A DNA stretch of 64,000 nucleotides from Betaproteobacteria bacterium (GCA_016791265.1 JAEUMY010000010.1:248001-312000), one strand, 5' to 3'. Counted from the first letter of the stretch, positions 14,896 to 27,521 are shown. Numbers and translations: made by a program. The notes: generated from the sequence alone by a model not told the origin.

Positions 14896-17800
14896 TCAGG
14901 CGAGGTAACGGGCCTCGAATTCGGCGGCGGTGAGGGGCTTGCTGAAGTAAAAACCCTGCCCCTGGTCGCAACCCAGTTCGCGCAAGGTGAGCTGCTGCTG
15001 CTCCGTCTCCACACCCTCGGCCACCACGGAGAGCTTGAGGCTCCGGGCCATGGCGACGATGGCCTCGATGATGGCGGCATCGTCCAGGTTGCTTTCCACG
15101 TCGCGGACAAAACTCTGGTCGATCTTCAATGTGTCGATGTGCAGCCGCCGCAAGTAGGCGAGCGAGGAATAGCCGGTGCCAAAATCGTCGATAGCGATGC
15201 GCACGCCCAGCTGGGAGATTTGCCGCAGGGTGCGCGCATGCTCGTCCACGTTTTGCATGAGAAGACTCTCGGTGATTTCCATCTCCAGCGCACCGGGATT
15301 GAGGCCGGCGAGGACAAGGGCGTCGCGCACCATGCGCGCCAGCGATTTGTTGAACTGGCCGACCGAGAGATTGACCGCGACGGGGATGAGATTGCCACGC
15401 TTGTTCCACTCCGACGCTTGCACACAGGCCTCCGCCAGCACCCACTCCCCGATGGGCACGATGAGCCCGGTCTCTTCGGCGATGGGGATGAAGCGGTCAG
15501 GCTGAATGAGCCCCATCGCGGGGTGCCGCCACCGCAGCAACGCCTCCGCCCCCACGAGCACGCCGTCGGAAAGACGGAACTTGGGGTGGTAATGGAGTTC
15601 AAGCTCGCCGCGGTCGACCGCGTTGCGCAGCGTGTTCTCCATCGTGAGCCGCTCCACGGCCCGGGCATTCATCTCCTGGGAATAGAACTGATAGTTGTGC
15701 CGGCCGCGCTCCTTGGCGAAGTACATCGCCATGTCGGCATTGCGCATCAGCGTGTCGGCGTCGACGGCATCGTTGGGAAACACGCTGACCCCGACGGACG
15801 CCGAGGTATTGAGCGCATGGCCGCTCACATCGAACGGTTCGGACAGGGAGTTGATGATTTTCTGGGCGACGACACCGGCGTCCTCGGGCTCCTTCAACTG
15901 CTCAAGGACAACCACGAATTCGTCCCCGCCCAGGCGCGCCAACGTGTCGCCCTTGCGCATGAGCGCGGATAGCCGGAGCGAGACGCCCTGCAGCAGCGCG
16001 TCGCCCGCCGCGTGCCCCAGGGAATCGTTGATGGTCTTGAAGCGATCCAGATCGATGAAGAGGACGGCGAGCAGGGCCTCGTTGCGCTGAGCGGACAGAA
16101 TGCCCTGGGACAAGCGGTCGGTAAGCAGGCGGCGATTGGGCAACTGGGTGAGCGAATCGCGCGTGGCGAGCTCCTCGATGCGCTGCTCGGCCAGTTTGCG
16201 CTCGGTGATGTCGAGCCCGGTGCCGCGATTGCCAAGACGCTTGCCTGCCGCATCGAAAATGGGCACGCCGGACACCAGTTGCCAGATGCGCCGGCCGTCC
16301 TTGGTGAGTGACATGTGCTCGAAAGCATGAATGGGCCGGCCCTGCACATGGTTCACGCGGAACCACTCGCGCACGCGCTCGACTTCCTCCGAAGGCATGA
16401 AATCGGTGGACTTCTTGCCGATGAGTTCCTCGGGCTTGTAGCCCAGCACTTTCTCCACGCGCGCGGAAACGAAGGTGAAGCGCGATTGGTGGTCGGTCTC
16501 CCAGACGTATTCGCCAGCGGCTTCCAGCACGTCGGCGAAGCGGCGCTCGCTTTCGCGCAACTGTTCCTCGGCGCGCTTTTTCTCGGTGATGTCCATCAGA
16601 AGCGCGAGAAGCAGGCGCTCGCCTTCTTCTTCTATGATTTCACCGGAGAGGAGTGCCAGCGCGATGCTGCCGCCCTTGCGCCGCAGTTTGAATTCAAAGT
16701 CGCGCACCGTGGCGCCTTGACTCAGTCGGTCGACCAGTCGCACCCGATCGTCGGGAACGACCCAGATGCCGAGATCGAGCGAACTCTTGCCCAACACTTC
16801 TTCGCGCGAATAGCCGCACAAGGACTCCCAGGCTTCGTTCACATCGACGTACACCCCATCAGATAGACGGGAAATGACGATGGCATCGGGACTGGAGTGG
16901 AAGACGCGAGCGAAGCGGACATCGGACCGGCGGGCCGCCTGCTCCGCCGCCTTCAGCGCGGAGATGTCGGTGGTCTGCACGAGGATGCCCTCCTCGCCCC
17001 CCCAGTCGATGCGCTCGGCGTCAAGCAGGATGTCGATCACGCGGCCATCCTTGCGGCGCACACGGTATTCGCGCCCACGAACCTTGCGGCCGGCGAAAAT
17101 CTCGCCGCGCATGTCCGCGCGGTCTTCGGGGCGGAGCCAGATGCCGAGATCGACTGATGAGCGGCCCACGGCTTCATCGCGCGACCAGCCGTAGACGTCA
17201 CTCCAGGCGGGATTGACTTCGCGGTAGATGCCGGTCTTGAGATTGGCTACGTTGATAGGACCCGGGCTGGAGTTGAACACCCGCGCGAAGCGCTCCTCGG
17301 ACTGGCGCAGCGCCTGCTCGGCAGCCTTGCGTTTCTCGATGTTGCGCAAAAAGCCGACGAAACAACGCTCGCCCTCGAGCTGCATCTCTCCGAACACCAC
17401 CTCCACCGGTATGTCCCGGCCATCCCGGTGGCGCACGACAAGCTCCGATCCACGCCAGTCCAACCTGCGCTCGCCAGACTCCAGGTACCGGCGCAGGCCA
17501 TGCTCGTGTCGCCCCTTCATGCGATCTGGCTGGATCAGGGAGAGCGGCTGGCCCACCACCTCGTCAGGACGATATCCGGTGAGCTCGGTGATGGCCGGAT
17601 TGGCAAAGCGGATGATGCTGTGGCTGTCGACGATGAGCGCCGAGTCCGCGGTGGTCTCCCACACTGTGCGAAAGCGGGACTCGCTCTCGCGAATCTGGTC
17701 GGCCGCGCGTTTGCGGGCGGTGATGTCGTGAATCGTGGCGATGGTGCAAGGATAGCCCTGGAATTCGACCACGCGCGCCGAGTAGAGCACGTCGAGCAGC

Positions 17801-18972
17801 GCGCCATCACTGCGGCGTAGTTGCAATTCCACATCGTCGGCGCGGCCGGTGCTGCGGAGCTGGTGAATCAGCGCGTCGCGAGGGACGGTGCTGGGCCAGG
17901 TGCCGAGATCAAGCGTGGTCTTGCCGATGACTTCGTCGCGGGAGTAGCCAAACAGCCGCTGGGCGGCCTCGTTGGCCTCGAAGAAAATGCCGTCGGTGAG
18001 GCGGGCGATGACGATGGGAAGCGGACTGCCCCGAAACAACGTCTCGAACAGAGCTTGCGAACCTTGCGCGCTCTGCTCGGCGCGCTCCCGCTCGACTTTC
18101 GCCGCCACAACGAGCAGCGTCGACACCGCCAGCGCGAAGCCGTGGGCTTGCATGCTGAACGCGGCATCGTGGGGATGGCCGAGCGAGAACGGTCCCAGGC
18201 CGAGGTATGTCGCCCAGACACCGATCGCGGCGACCAGCATGTTGCCCAGCGTCACCGCTTTGGCGCCTGAAAAAAGCGCGGCCACCACAGCCACTGGCCC
18301 GATAGCGATGAGCGGAGACTCCTGAATGATGCGCACGTCGCTGTAAACCATGAAACTGAGAAATGCGACGACGACAGGCACGGTGACCAAAAGCGCTCGG
18401 CGGTTGCTGAGCGCGCGTTGCCATGACGCTAGGCGGCTGGGCAGATCAACATGCCATGCAAGGATGAGGGGCGTGATGAATGCCACGCCCAGGGCATCCC
18501 CCAGCCACCAACTGCGCCAAGCGAGCCCCAGCCCTTCGCGCGGAAGCGTGCCGGCCAACAGCAACGCAATGGTGCCGACCGTCGCGGAGAGCGCAGTCGC
18601 ACCCAGGCCCACCAGGCCCAACAGACAAAGCACGCCTTTCACAGACTGCAGGACGTTGGCGCCGATGCCGAATCGGCCCAACAGCCAAACGCCGATCACC
18701 GCTTCGAGCGTGGCCCCGACGGCAATCATCAGCGCCGCCCAAACAGGCACACCGGAGAGCGCCACCGCAAACAGTGACCCGAGCAAAATGCCGGGCCAGA
18801 GGTGAACCCCGCGAACGAGGAGCGCCGCGAGTGCGATGCCGGCCGGTACCCATGCGGTGCCGACCTGCCCCTGCACAACGGCGAGCTTGAGGCTGGCCGC
18901 CGCCGCCAGGGCGTAACCCAGGGCAAGAATGGCGATGGCGACGAATCGCTGGGCTATCTCTGTGGGCGGCAC
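14896..18972 (-). CDS. MASE1-PAS(x5)-GGDEF-EAL cyclic-di-GMP signalling protein
   Basis: 1358 aa. Residues 1-290 are a MASE1 membrane sensor with about eight helices (for example GTAWVPAGIALAALLVRG). Five PAS domains follow (roughly residues 300-870), each starting near a SE-RF or related motif and separated by PAC-like segments; PAS3 and PAS4 are similar to each other. A GGDEF domain with intact GGDEF is near residue 1014, and an EAL domain with intact EALLRW near residue 1142, DDFGTGYSS and VVAEGVET. Both synthesis and breakdown of c-di-GMP are therefore possible; many such proteins act in one direction only. It is the last gene in its direction before pilR. Confidence 0.92.
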   Translation of the reverse strand: MPPTEIAQRFVAIAILALGYALAAAASLKLAVVQGQVGTAWVPAGIALAALLVRGVHLWPGILLGSLFAVALSGVPVWAALMIAVGATLEAVIGVWLLGRFGIGANVLQSVKGVLCLLGLVGLGATALSATVGTIALLLAGTLPREGLGLAWRSWWLGDALGVAFITPLILAWHVDLPSRLASWQRALSNRRALLVTVPVVVAFLSFMVYSDVRIIQESPLIAIGPVAVVAALFSGAKAVTLGNMLVAAIGVWATYLGLGPFSLGHPHDAAFSMQAHGFALAVSTLLVVAAKVERERAEQSAQGSQALFETLFRGSPLPIVIARLTDGIFFEANEAAQRLFGYSRDEVIGKTTLDLGTWPSTVPRDALIHQLRSTGRADDVELQLRRSDGALLDVLYSARVVEFQGYPCTIATIHDITARKRAADQIRESESRFRTVWETTADSALIVDSHSIIRFANPAITELTGYRPDEVVGQPLSLIQPDRMKGRHEHGLRRYLESGERRLDWRGSELVVRHRDGRDIPVEVVFGEMQLEGERCFVGFLRNIEKRKAAEQALRQSEERFARVFNSSPGPINVANLKTGIYREVNPAWSDVYGWSRDEAVGRSSVDLGIWLRPEDRADMRGEIFAGRKVRGREYRVRRKDGRVIDILLDAERIDWGGEEGILVQTTDISALKAAEQAARRSDVRFARVFHSSPDAIVISRLSDGVYVDVNEAWESLCGYSREEVLGKSSLDLGIWVVPDDRVRLVDRLSQGATVRDFEFKLRRKGGSIALALLSGEIIEEEGERLLLALLMDITEKKRAEEQLRESERRFADVLEAAGEYVWETDHQSRFTFVSARVEKVLGYKPEELIGKKSTDFMPSEEVERVREWFRVNHVQGRPIHAFEHMSLTKDGRRIWQLVSGVPIFDAAGKRLGNRGTGLDITERKLAEQRIEELATRDSLTQLPNRRLLTDRLSQGILSAQRNEALLAVLFIDLDRFKTINDSLGHAAGDALLQGVSLRLSALMRKGDTLARLGGDEFVVVLEQLKEPEDAGVVAQKIINSLSEPFDVSGHALNTSASVGVSVFPNDAVDADTLMRNADMAMYFAKERGRHNYQFYSQEMNARAVERLTMENTLRNAVDRGELELHYHPKFRLSDGVLVGAEALLRWRHPAMGLIQPDRFIPIAEETGLIVPIGEWVLAEACVQASEWNKRGNLIPVAVNLSVGQFNKSLARMVRDALVLAGLNPGALEMEITESLLMQNVDEHARTLRQISQLGVRIAIDDFGTGYSSLAYLRRLHIDTLKIDQSFVRDVESNLDDAAIIEAIVAMARSLKLSVVAEGVETEQQQLTLRELGCDQGQGFYFSKPLTAAEFEARYLA

Positions 18973-19092
18973 TAGGAACTACCCCTCATGGGGACTAGGT
19001 GAATAGCTTACGCCTATTGTCATAGTGTCTGGCGGATTCTTGGGCCTGAGGCGGCGTGGCGGTCTGTATTCGCCTTCGCATTGACGTTCATT

Positions 19093-19104
19093 GCGAATAT
19101 TCGC
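19093..19104. repeat. Dispersed palindrome, copy 10
   Basis: Palindrome of 16 bp (TTGCGAATATTCGCAA) 22 bp beyond the 3' end of pilR. Confidence 0.9.
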
Positions 19105-19125
19105 AAGGGGGCTCGCAGCGTGAGA

Positions 19126-20502
19126 TCAGTCGATGCCCAATCGATCGAGCCGATAGCGAAGGCTGCGGAAAGTGATGCCCAACACCTTTGCCGCTGCGGT
19201 CTTGTTGTAGCGAGTCTTTTCGAGCGCCTTCATGATCTGGTCCCGCTCGACCTGGTCCAGGAATTCATGCAGCGGCAGTGTCCGTTCACCCGCAACGGCA
19301 GGCGCCTGCGGCTCACGCCCTTCGGTGAGATAGAGATCGGCTTCCGTGATTTCCTTGCCATCACACAACGCCACGGCGCGCTCGAGGATGTTCTCCAACT
19401 CGCGGACATTGCCGGGGAAATCATAGTTGCAGAGCGCATTCAGCGCCGCCCGGCCCAACGTGGGGCCGTTGTTGCCGCCCTGACTTACCAGTCGCTGCAG
19501 CAGCGCCTCAACCATGAGCGGGATGTCCTCCGGAATCTCTCGGAGGCTCGGCATCTTCAGCTCGATCACGTTGAGACGGTAGTACAAGTCTTGACGGAAC
19601 TCGCCCGCCGCCACCTTTTCAGCGAGGTTCTTGTGGGTCGCGCTGATGATGCGAAAGTCGACCGGCTCCTCGGCCGTGTCGCCGAGCTTCCGCACCTTCT
19701 TGTCCTGAATGACGCGCAACAATTTCACCTGCATCGGCAGTGGCAGATCCCCCACTTCGTCCAGGAACAGGGTGCCGCCCTGGGCCGCATGCAGGAAGCC
19801 TTCACGATCACTGTCCGCGCCAGTGAATGCGCCCTTGCGATGGCCGAAGAACTCGCTCTCCATCAGATTCTCGGGAATGGCGCCGCAATTGACCGGGATG
19901 AACGATGCATCGTGCCGCGCACTGCCAGCGTGGATCAATCGGGCGGCAACCTCCTTGCCGGACCCAGACTCGCCGGCGATGAAGACCGGCGCCTGACTGC
20001 GTGCGAGCTTGCCGATCATGTCCCTGGCGCGCTGGATGGGACCGGATTCGCCGAGCAGCCGGGGCAAACCTTCCGCCGCTCTCTCGGCACGATCGGCACC
20101 GCCGGTGCGGCGCGGCGCCGGGGATGCACCGGGGAGCTTCAGCGCCGAGTTGATCACATCGCGCAACTGCTTCAACTGGATCGGCTTGGACAGATAATCG
20201 AAGGCGCCGGCCTTGAGCGCCGCCACCGCGTTCTCAGTGCTGCCGTACGCGGTGATGACCGCGACCGGCGTGTTGCCGTGTTGCTCGGCGATGTGACGCA
20301 GCACATCGAGGCCTTCGCCATCAGGTAGACGCATGTCTGTGAGGCAGAGATCGTAGTCGCGCTCGCGCAGCCGCTCGAACGCTTCGGCGCAAGTGGAGGC
20401 CGTGTCGGTCTCGATGCCCATTCGCATCAACGTGAGCACCAGCAGTTCACGGATGTCGGCTTCGTCGTCCACCACGAGGACATGCTTGGCTGTTGCGGTC
20501 AT
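19126..20502 (-). CDS. pilR: Sigma-54-dependent response regulator PilR
   Basis: 458 aa, three domains. Receiver (1-120) with acidic pocket VVDDEAD, phospho-acceptor Asp56 (CLTDMRLPDG) and switch Lys in YLSKPIQL. AAA+ sigma-54 interaction domain with Walker A GESGSGKE near residue 172, GAFTGA loop for sigma-54 contact, and Walker B GGTLFLDEVGDL. C-terminal Fis-type HTH (NKTAAAKVLGITFRSLRYRL). Together with the adjoining membrane kinase this matches the PilS/PilR pair that activates pilin transcription. Its start overlaps pilS by 4 bp (ATGA), so the two are translated in coupling. Confidence 0.92.
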   Translation of the reverse strand: MTATAKHVLVVDDEADIRELLVLTLMRMGIETDTASTCAEAFERLRERDYDLCLTDMRLPDGEGLDVLRHIAEQHGNTPVAVITAYGSTENAVAALKAGAFDYLSKPIQLKQLRDVINSALKLPGASPAPRRTGGADRAERAAEGLPRLLGESGPIQRARDMIGKLARSQAPVFIAGESGSGKEVAARLIHAGSARHDASFIPVNCGAIPENLMESEFFGHRKGAFTGADSDREGFLHAAQGGTLFLDEVGDLPLPMQVKLLRVIQDKKVRKLGDTAEEPVDFRIISATHKNLAEKVAAGEFRQDLYYRLNVIELKMPSLREIPEDIPLMVEALLQRLVSQGGNNGPTLGRAALNALCNYDFPGNVRELENILERAVALCDGKEITEADLYLTEGREPQAPAVAGERTLPLHEFLDQVERDQIMKALEKTRYNKTAAAKVLGITFRSLRYRLDRLGID

Positions 20503-22121
20503 GCTGTCTCCATCACATCGGCAACGCGAACGCGCAACCTGAACACCGCACCATCGACGTGCGGCACGTGTTCCAAGCGGGCGCCGTTGACGTCCGCGAG
20601 CTCTCGCGCAATATACAGGCCCAGGCCGGTTCCCTGCGCGTCGGTGGTGAAGAAGGGTTCGAACAAGTGTGACGTCGCGGCCGGCGCGACACCGGGACCG
20701 TCATCGCAGACATCGATATTGAGGTGATCCGCACTCGCAGCCGCGCGCACGACGAGTCGGATGCTCCCCGGCAACTTGCGCCCGTGGCGCCAGGCGTTGC
20801 GTGCCAAGTTCCAGAGAATCTGATCAAGATGCGTCTTGTCGAATGCTACTCGTCGCAGATCATCGATCTCGAACACGAACGCGTGACGCGGCACCTTTTC
20901 GTTGCCGGCGAACTCCTGGGCAAACCGCGAAAGATAGGCGGTGAGATCGATAGCCTCGGGCTGGGCGCGATCCCTACGATTGAGGTAGAGCACTTCTTGC
21001 ACCATCCGGTCCAGCCGATGCGCGTTGTCGCGAATGATTTTCAGCAGCCGCGCGTCGCCGTCCGTGCGCGCCTCATCTTCCAGCAAGAGCTCGGTGGCGT
21101 GATTGATCGAGGAGAGCGGATTGCGGATTTCATGCGCGATGCTGGCCGTAAGCCGCCCAAGGGCCGCCAGCTTGAGCTGCTGCGCCTTCTCTCGGATGCG
21201 GCCCGTATCCTCCAGAAAGATCACTGTCGGTGCTGGCGAAAGTCCGGCGGCGGCGCCGATGGCGAGAAACCTTGGCTGATATTCAGAGCGGCTGGCTGCG
21301 GCCCGCAACGGCGTCATGGCGGCGTCCGGATCATGGCGCCAGACTTCCCATTGCCGATACAACTCCGGCGCGTAGTCGGCCAGCGGCTGCGCCTCGGCCA
21401 TGCGACCCAACATGGTCTCGCACTGGGGGTTGCACTGGCGGATCGCGCCAGTTTCATCCACAACAAGAAAGCCATCCTGCATGTCGCGAATGACAAGCTC
21501 GTTGATCTGCGCGAGGTTGGCGAGATCCACACCACGCGCCTCGGCGATGCTTTCGGCGCCCCGCGCGTAGCGGGCCAACGTCGAAGTCGCGGCTGCGACG
21601 GCGAAAAATCCGACCGAAAGCAGGCCTGCCTGAAACAGTTCACCCACACTGCCGCTTGGACCGGCCAATTGAACGGCCTGCTCGACAAGCAACGCGATGG
21701 TTGCGACCGCAGCGTGGAAGTAGACCATGCGGCCGCGCAAGATGAGTCCGGACGCCACGATTGGAACCAGGAGCAGGATGCCAAGACCACTTCGCAGGCC
21801 ACCGCTCGTATGCATCATGAGCACCACCACCGCCGCATCCACCATGACCTGCGCCGTGAGCTGGATTTCCACGCCGGGTCGTCGCAGCCGGACAAACCAC
21901 AAGAACACGGTCGCGGCGACGAAATAGAAGATGACGGTGAGATTTGCGACACCGGGATCCTCGGTCCCGAGCATCCACCAACCGCCAAATCCCCACAGTC
22001 CGCTGACCAGGAGGACGATGAGCAGAATCCGATACAGGCCGAAGGTGCGCAGCGACACCCAGCCTTCGGCTCTCTCGTCCCGGGTGCTTTCGAGATCCCT
22101 CGATTGCTTCGGCTGCTGCAT
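20499..22121 (-). CDS. pilS: Membrane sensor histidine kinase PilS
   Basis: 540 aa from ATG 22121, about 28 residues before SLRTFGLYR, where homologues begin; an earlier ATG at 22193 would overlap the PP0621 gene by 50 bp. Six hydrophobic segments occupy the first 190 residues, with no large periplasmic loop. A PAS-like segment (IRDMQDGFLVVDETGAI) follows, then the H-box SIAHEIRNPLSSI and ATPase motifs NLARNAWRHG (N), DVCDDGPGV (G1), GTGLGLYIA (G2). It phosphorylates PilR; in the known system it senses membrane pilin level. Confidence 0.88.
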   Translation of the reverse strand: MQQPKQSRDLESTRDERAEGWVSLRTFGLYRILLIVLLVSGLWGFGGWWMLGTEDPGVANLTVIFYFVAATVFLWFVRLRRPGVEIQLTAQVMVDAAVVVLMMHTSGGLRSGLGILLLVPIVASGLILRGRMVYFHAAVATIALLVEQAVQLAGPSGSVGELFQAGLLSVGFFAVAAATSTLARYARGAESIAEARGVDLANLAQINELVIRDMQDGFLVVDETGAIRQCNPQCETMLGRMAEAQPLADYAPELYRQWEVWRHDPDAAMTPLRAAASRSEYQPRFLAIGAAAGLSPAPTVIFLEDTGRIREKAQQLKLAALGRLTASIAHEIRNPLSSINHATELLLEDEARTDGDARLLKIIRDNAHRLDRMVQEVLYLNRRDRAQPEAIDLTAYLSRFAQEFAGNEKVPRHAFVFEIDDLRRVAFDKTHLDQILWNLARNAWRHGRKLPGSIRLVVRAAASADHLNIDVCDDGPGVAPAATSHLFEPFFTTDAQGTGLGLYIARELADVNGARLEHVPHVDGAVFRLRVRVADVMETA

Positions 22122-22143
22122 GCTCAACGCGGCGAAGAAGTGA

Positions 22144-22371
22144 TCAGGACCGGTTCGCGCAGTCGGCGCTGTTGGCGCACTCATACACGCCATTGACCAA
22201 CCGGGCTTCGGACTTGGGAAGATTCACCCCGCATCGGCTGCACGCCACCATGTCTTCAGGCGCTGCGGGGGGTGGCGGCGACTGATCCTCCGCGCGCAAT
22301 GACTTTGTTAAGCCCTTGTAAAGCAGCCAAACCAGAACGCCGACAACGGCGATCAAGAGCAGTCGTGCCAT
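22144..22371 (-). CDS. PP0621 family small membrane protein with Cys motif
   Basis: 75 aa. One N-terminal transmembrane helix (LLLIAVVGVLVWLLYKGL) is followed by a short cytoplasmic part with cysteines CSRCG and ECANSADC, a likely zinc ribbon. Small proteins of this type commonly lie upstream of pilS in beta- and gammaproteobacteria. Role unknown. The short space to pilS implies co-transcription. Bases 22372-22452 show no feature. Confidence 0.75.
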   Translation of the reverse strand: MARLLLIAVVGVLVWLLYKGLTKSLRAEDQSPPPPAAPEDMVACSRCGVNLPKSEARLVNGVYECANSADCANRS

Positions 22372-22452
22372 GTGAACTCCGCGACCTCATGAGTGTGAAC
22401 GCAGTATAGGAGGCGCCCTGAGCGAATGCCAGCCGGCGCGGCGAACCGACGT

Positions 22453-23229
22453 CTACTTGTCGACGAACGCGCGCTCGACGACGAAGTGGCCGGGCTCGCC
22501 CATATTGCCCTCGGACCAGCCCCAGCCTTTCAAGATCTTTCGGCAATCGACGTTCATGTCAGGGTTGCCGCAGATCATCACGCGGTCCGCCTGAATGTCG
22601 GGTGCGGGAAAGCCGAATTCACGCGAGATCTCGCCCGACTCAAACAAGGAGGTGACCCGGCCCTGATGGTGAAAAGGCTCACGGGTGACCGTCGGGTAGT
22701 ACTTGAGTTGCTTCGCCACCATCTCGCCAAAGAACTCATTTCGCGGCAGCTCCTCGCCAATGAACTGGTGGTACGCCAGCTCCTTCACTTCGCGACACCC
22801 ATGCACGAGAATGACTTCTTCGAAATGCTCGTACGTTTCGGGATCGCGGATCACGCTCATGAAGGGCGCGAGACCGGTGCCGGTGGACATCAGATACAGC
22901 CGCTTGCCGGGAATCAGGTTCTGCAGAATGAGCGTGCCGACGGCCTTGCTGTTCACGATCAGCTCATCGCCCGGCTTGATGTGCTGCAGACGTGATGTCA
23001 GCGGGCCATGCGGCACCTTGATGCTCAGGAATTCCAGATGCTCGTCGTAGCTGGTGCTCACCATGCTGTACGCCCGCATGATGGGCTTCCCCTCCACTTC
23101 GATGCCGATCATGGTGAACTGGCCATTGAGAAAGCGGAAGCCGGGATTGCGCGTGGCGGTGAAGCTGAATTGATTGTCCGTCCAATGATGAACGGTCAGA
23201 ATTTTTTCGTGGAAATGAACGGCGGCCAT
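22453..23229 (-). CDS. fpr: Ferredoxin--NADP(+) reductase
   Basis: 258 aa from ATG 23229. FAD-binding motif RAYSMVS near residue 50, the NADP-binding region GTGLAPFMSVIRDP, and the C-terminal VVERAFVDK that stacks on the flavin are all present; length equals the bacterial Fpr group. It exchanges electrons between NADPH and ferredoxin or flavodoxin, supplying reducing power for Fe-S and oxidative stress functions. A long in-frame upstream extension (to 23361) is hydrophobic and not characteristic of the family. It stands alone after tRNA-Pro. Confidence 0.92.
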   Translation of the reverse strand: MAAVHFHEKILTVHHWTDNQFSFTATRNPGFRFLNGQFTMIGIEVEGKPIMRAYSMVSTSYDEHLEFLSIKVPHGPLTSRLQHIKPGDELIVNSKAVGTLILQNLIPGKRLYLMSTGTGLAPFMSVIRDPETYEHFEEVILVHGCREVKELAYHQFIGEELPRNEFFGEMVAKQLKYYPTVTREPFHHQGRVTSLFESGEISREFGFPAPDIQADRVMICGNPDMNVDCRKILKGWGWSEGNMGEPGHFVVERAFVDK

Positions 23230-23324
23230 GATGAATCGTGCGAAGGAATTGAGCACCCAGCAACTTGCCGTCGACCAGCAAACGCGTAGATCGTCAGCGA
23301 ACAAGAACAACGGCAGAAAAACAA

Positions 23325-23346
23325 AAAAGGCCGGAAGGCCGGCCTT
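23325..23346 (-). terminator. Terminator after tRNA-Pro
   Basis: AAGGCCGG-AA-GGCCGGCCTT hairpin followed on the minus strand by a T-rich run (AAAAAA then AAAAACA on the plus strand). Confidence 0.7.
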
Positions 23347-23370
23347 GCGTTTACAACTCACCAGAAGATC

Positions 23371-23447
23371 TGGTCGGGGTGAGAGGATTCGAACCTCCGG
23401 CCTCTACGTCCCGAACGTAGCGCTCTACCAGGCTAAGCTACACCCCG
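23371..23447 (-). tRNA. tRNA-Pro (anticodon CGG)
   Basis: 77-nt cloverleaf on the minus strand: acceptor CGGGGTG pairs with CACCCCG, the anticodon arm CTACG-TTCGGGA-CGTAG exposes CGG, the T arm contains GGTTCGAATCC, and CCA is encoded at the 3' end (23373-23371). Reads CCG codons. Confidence 0.95.
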
Positions 23448-23486
23448 AATCTTTCGCGAACCGAACAGTAACCACCTTCAAACCGC

Positions 23487-24476
23487 TCAATACCTGCGCT
23501 CGACCGCGAAAACACACAATTCTAGCAGAGCGGATCGATAAACGGAATCTGGCATGTGGGAAATAGCGGTCGCCGCCCTGTCCGCCTCGGCGCGCGCGGC
23601 CTTGCGGGCGTAATCCAGCGCGCCGGTTTCATGAATCGCCACCATCACCTCGTCGAGACCTTCTCGCCCCCCTTCGAGAATGGCGCGGCGTACGGCGGCG
23701 CGCTGGGCAGCGCTTCCCACTTTCATCGCGTGGATCAGCGGCAATGTGGGCTTACCCTCGGCGAGGTCATCGCCCAAGTGCTTGCCGGTTTCGCCCTCCT
23801 CGCCGGAGTAATCCAGCACATCGTCGATCAACTGGAATGAAGTGCCGAGATGCGTGCCATAGTCGGCCAAGGCGCGCTCGTCGCGAAGCGACGCGCCGCC
23901 CAGAATCGCGCCGACCTGTGTCGCCGCCTGAAACAGCTTGGCCGTCTTGTAACGCACAACGCGAAGGTAGTTCGCTTCGTTGGTATCCGGATCCTTGATG
24001 TTCAGCAGTTGCAGCACTTCGCCTTCGGCGATGATGTTGGTCGCCTCCGCGAGCACCTCCATCACGCGCGGATTGGCGACCGAGACCATCATCTGAAACG
24101 CCCGGGAATAGAGGAAATCTCCAACGAGCACACTGGCCGCGTTGCCGAACTCCGCGTTGGCGGTGGTGCGGCCACGACGCAGGCTTGACTCGTCCACCAC
24201 GTCGTCATGCAACAGGGTCGCGGTGTGGATGAACTCGATGACCGCAGCCAGCTCATGAACGTGCCGAGGCTCGGCGCCCGCCAATCGGCCGGCCAGCACC
24301 ACCAGCGCCGGACGCAGCCGCTTGCCGCCGCTGCCCACGATGTACTGGCCAATCTGATTGATGAGCACGACTTCGGAGCGAAGCCGGGCCTGGATGACCA
24401 GGTCAACCGCCTGCATGTCGGCTTCAATGACACGCCGGATGTTTTCCAAAGAGGCGGGATGATGCGGGGAATTCAT
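23487..24476 (-). CDS. ispB: Polyprenyl (octaprenyl-type) diphosphate synthase
   Basis: 329 aa from ATG 24476. Both aspartate-rich motifs are intact: LLHDDVVDES near residue 90 and FQLIDDVLDYSG near residue 220, with the GGKRLRP lysine/arginine region before the first. These bind Mg-pyrophosphate of allylic substrate and IPP. Chain-length control residues suggest the long-chain group that makes the ubiquinone side chain. It is transcribed divergently from rplU-rpmA-obgE, the normal betaproteobacterial order. Confidence 0.93.
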   Translation of the reverse strand: MNSPHHPASLENIRRVIEADMQAVDLVIQARLRSEVVLINQIGQYIVGSGGKRLRPALVVLAGRLAGAEPRHVHELAAVIEFIHTATLLHDDVVDESSLRRGRTTANAEFGNAASVLVGDFLYSRAFQMMVSVANPRVMEVLAEATNIIAEGEVLQLLNIKDPDTNEANYLRVVRYKTAKLFQAATQVGAILGGASLRDERALADYGTHLGTSFQLIDDVLDYSGEEGETGKHLGDDLAEGKPTLPLIHAMKVGSAAQRAAVRRAILEGGREGLDEVMVAIHETGALDYARKAARAEADRAATAISHMPDSVYRSALLELCVFAVERRY

Positions 24477-24568
24477 GCGCTGAAATGGATTGAAGCGTCC
24501 CGATTGAACCAGGCGAGGCCGAGACAGCCTCGAACACGGGAAGGCCTTGATTCGACTCGAATTTGCTT

Positions 24569-24597
24569 TTGACTTGGGCAAGGAATGGCCGTATGAT
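24569..24597 (+). promoter_or_regulatory. Sigma-70 promoter for rplU-rpmA
   Basis: TTGACT (24569-24574) and TATGAT (24592-24597) with exactly 17 bp between them. It drives the ribosomal protein genes; transcript leader about 50 nt. Confidence 0.8.
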
Positions 24598-24653
24598 ACC
24601 GGGTTCCGCTCATCGGAGCGGTTGTTTCAACCTCAAAATACGGAGTTTTCATC

Positions 24654-24965
24654 ATGTACGCGGTCATAAAAACCGGCGGCAAGCAGTACAAAGTTGCCGC
24701 TGGCGAAAAATTGAAAATAGAACAGATACCGGCGGACGTGGGTGCGAAAGTTGTTCTGGACCAGGTGCTCCTGGTGGCGAATGGCGACGCGGTCACGGTC
24801 GGTAAACCTCTGGTGAGTGGTGCGAAAGTCGCCACCACGGTCGTCGCGCAAGGCCGTCACGACAAGGTGCGCATTTTCAAGATGCGCCGCCGCAAGCACT
24901 ACCAGAAGCGTCAGGGTCATCGGCAGAACTACACCGAGATTCAGATCGACGCGATCAACGCGTGA
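24654..24965 (+). CDS. rplU: 50S ribosomal protein L21
   Basis: 103 aa, normal length. N terminus [20 protein letters not shown] is the family signature and the C terminus [16 protein letters not shown] is the basic rRNA-contact tail. Ribosome site GGAG 8 bases upstream. First gene of rplU-rpmA; L21 binds 23S rRNA domain II with L20. Confidence 0.98.
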   Translation: MYAVIKTGGKQYKVAAGEKLKIEQIPADVGAKVVLDQVLLVANGDAVTVGKPLVSGAKVATTVVAQGRHDKVRIFKMRRRKHYQKRQGHRQNYTEIQIDAINA

Positions 24966-24991
24966 TCGGTCAAGGTTAAAGGAGCACACAC

Positions 24992-27476
<2,485 letters not shown>

Positions 27477-27509
27477 CCGCCAGAATCGGGGATTCCCGCG
27501 TGGACAGGT

Positions 27510-27521
27510 GCGAATATTCGC
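27510..27521. repeat. Dispersed palindrome, copy 11
   Basis: Perfect 12-mer between proB and the Yip1-like gene. Confidence 0.9.
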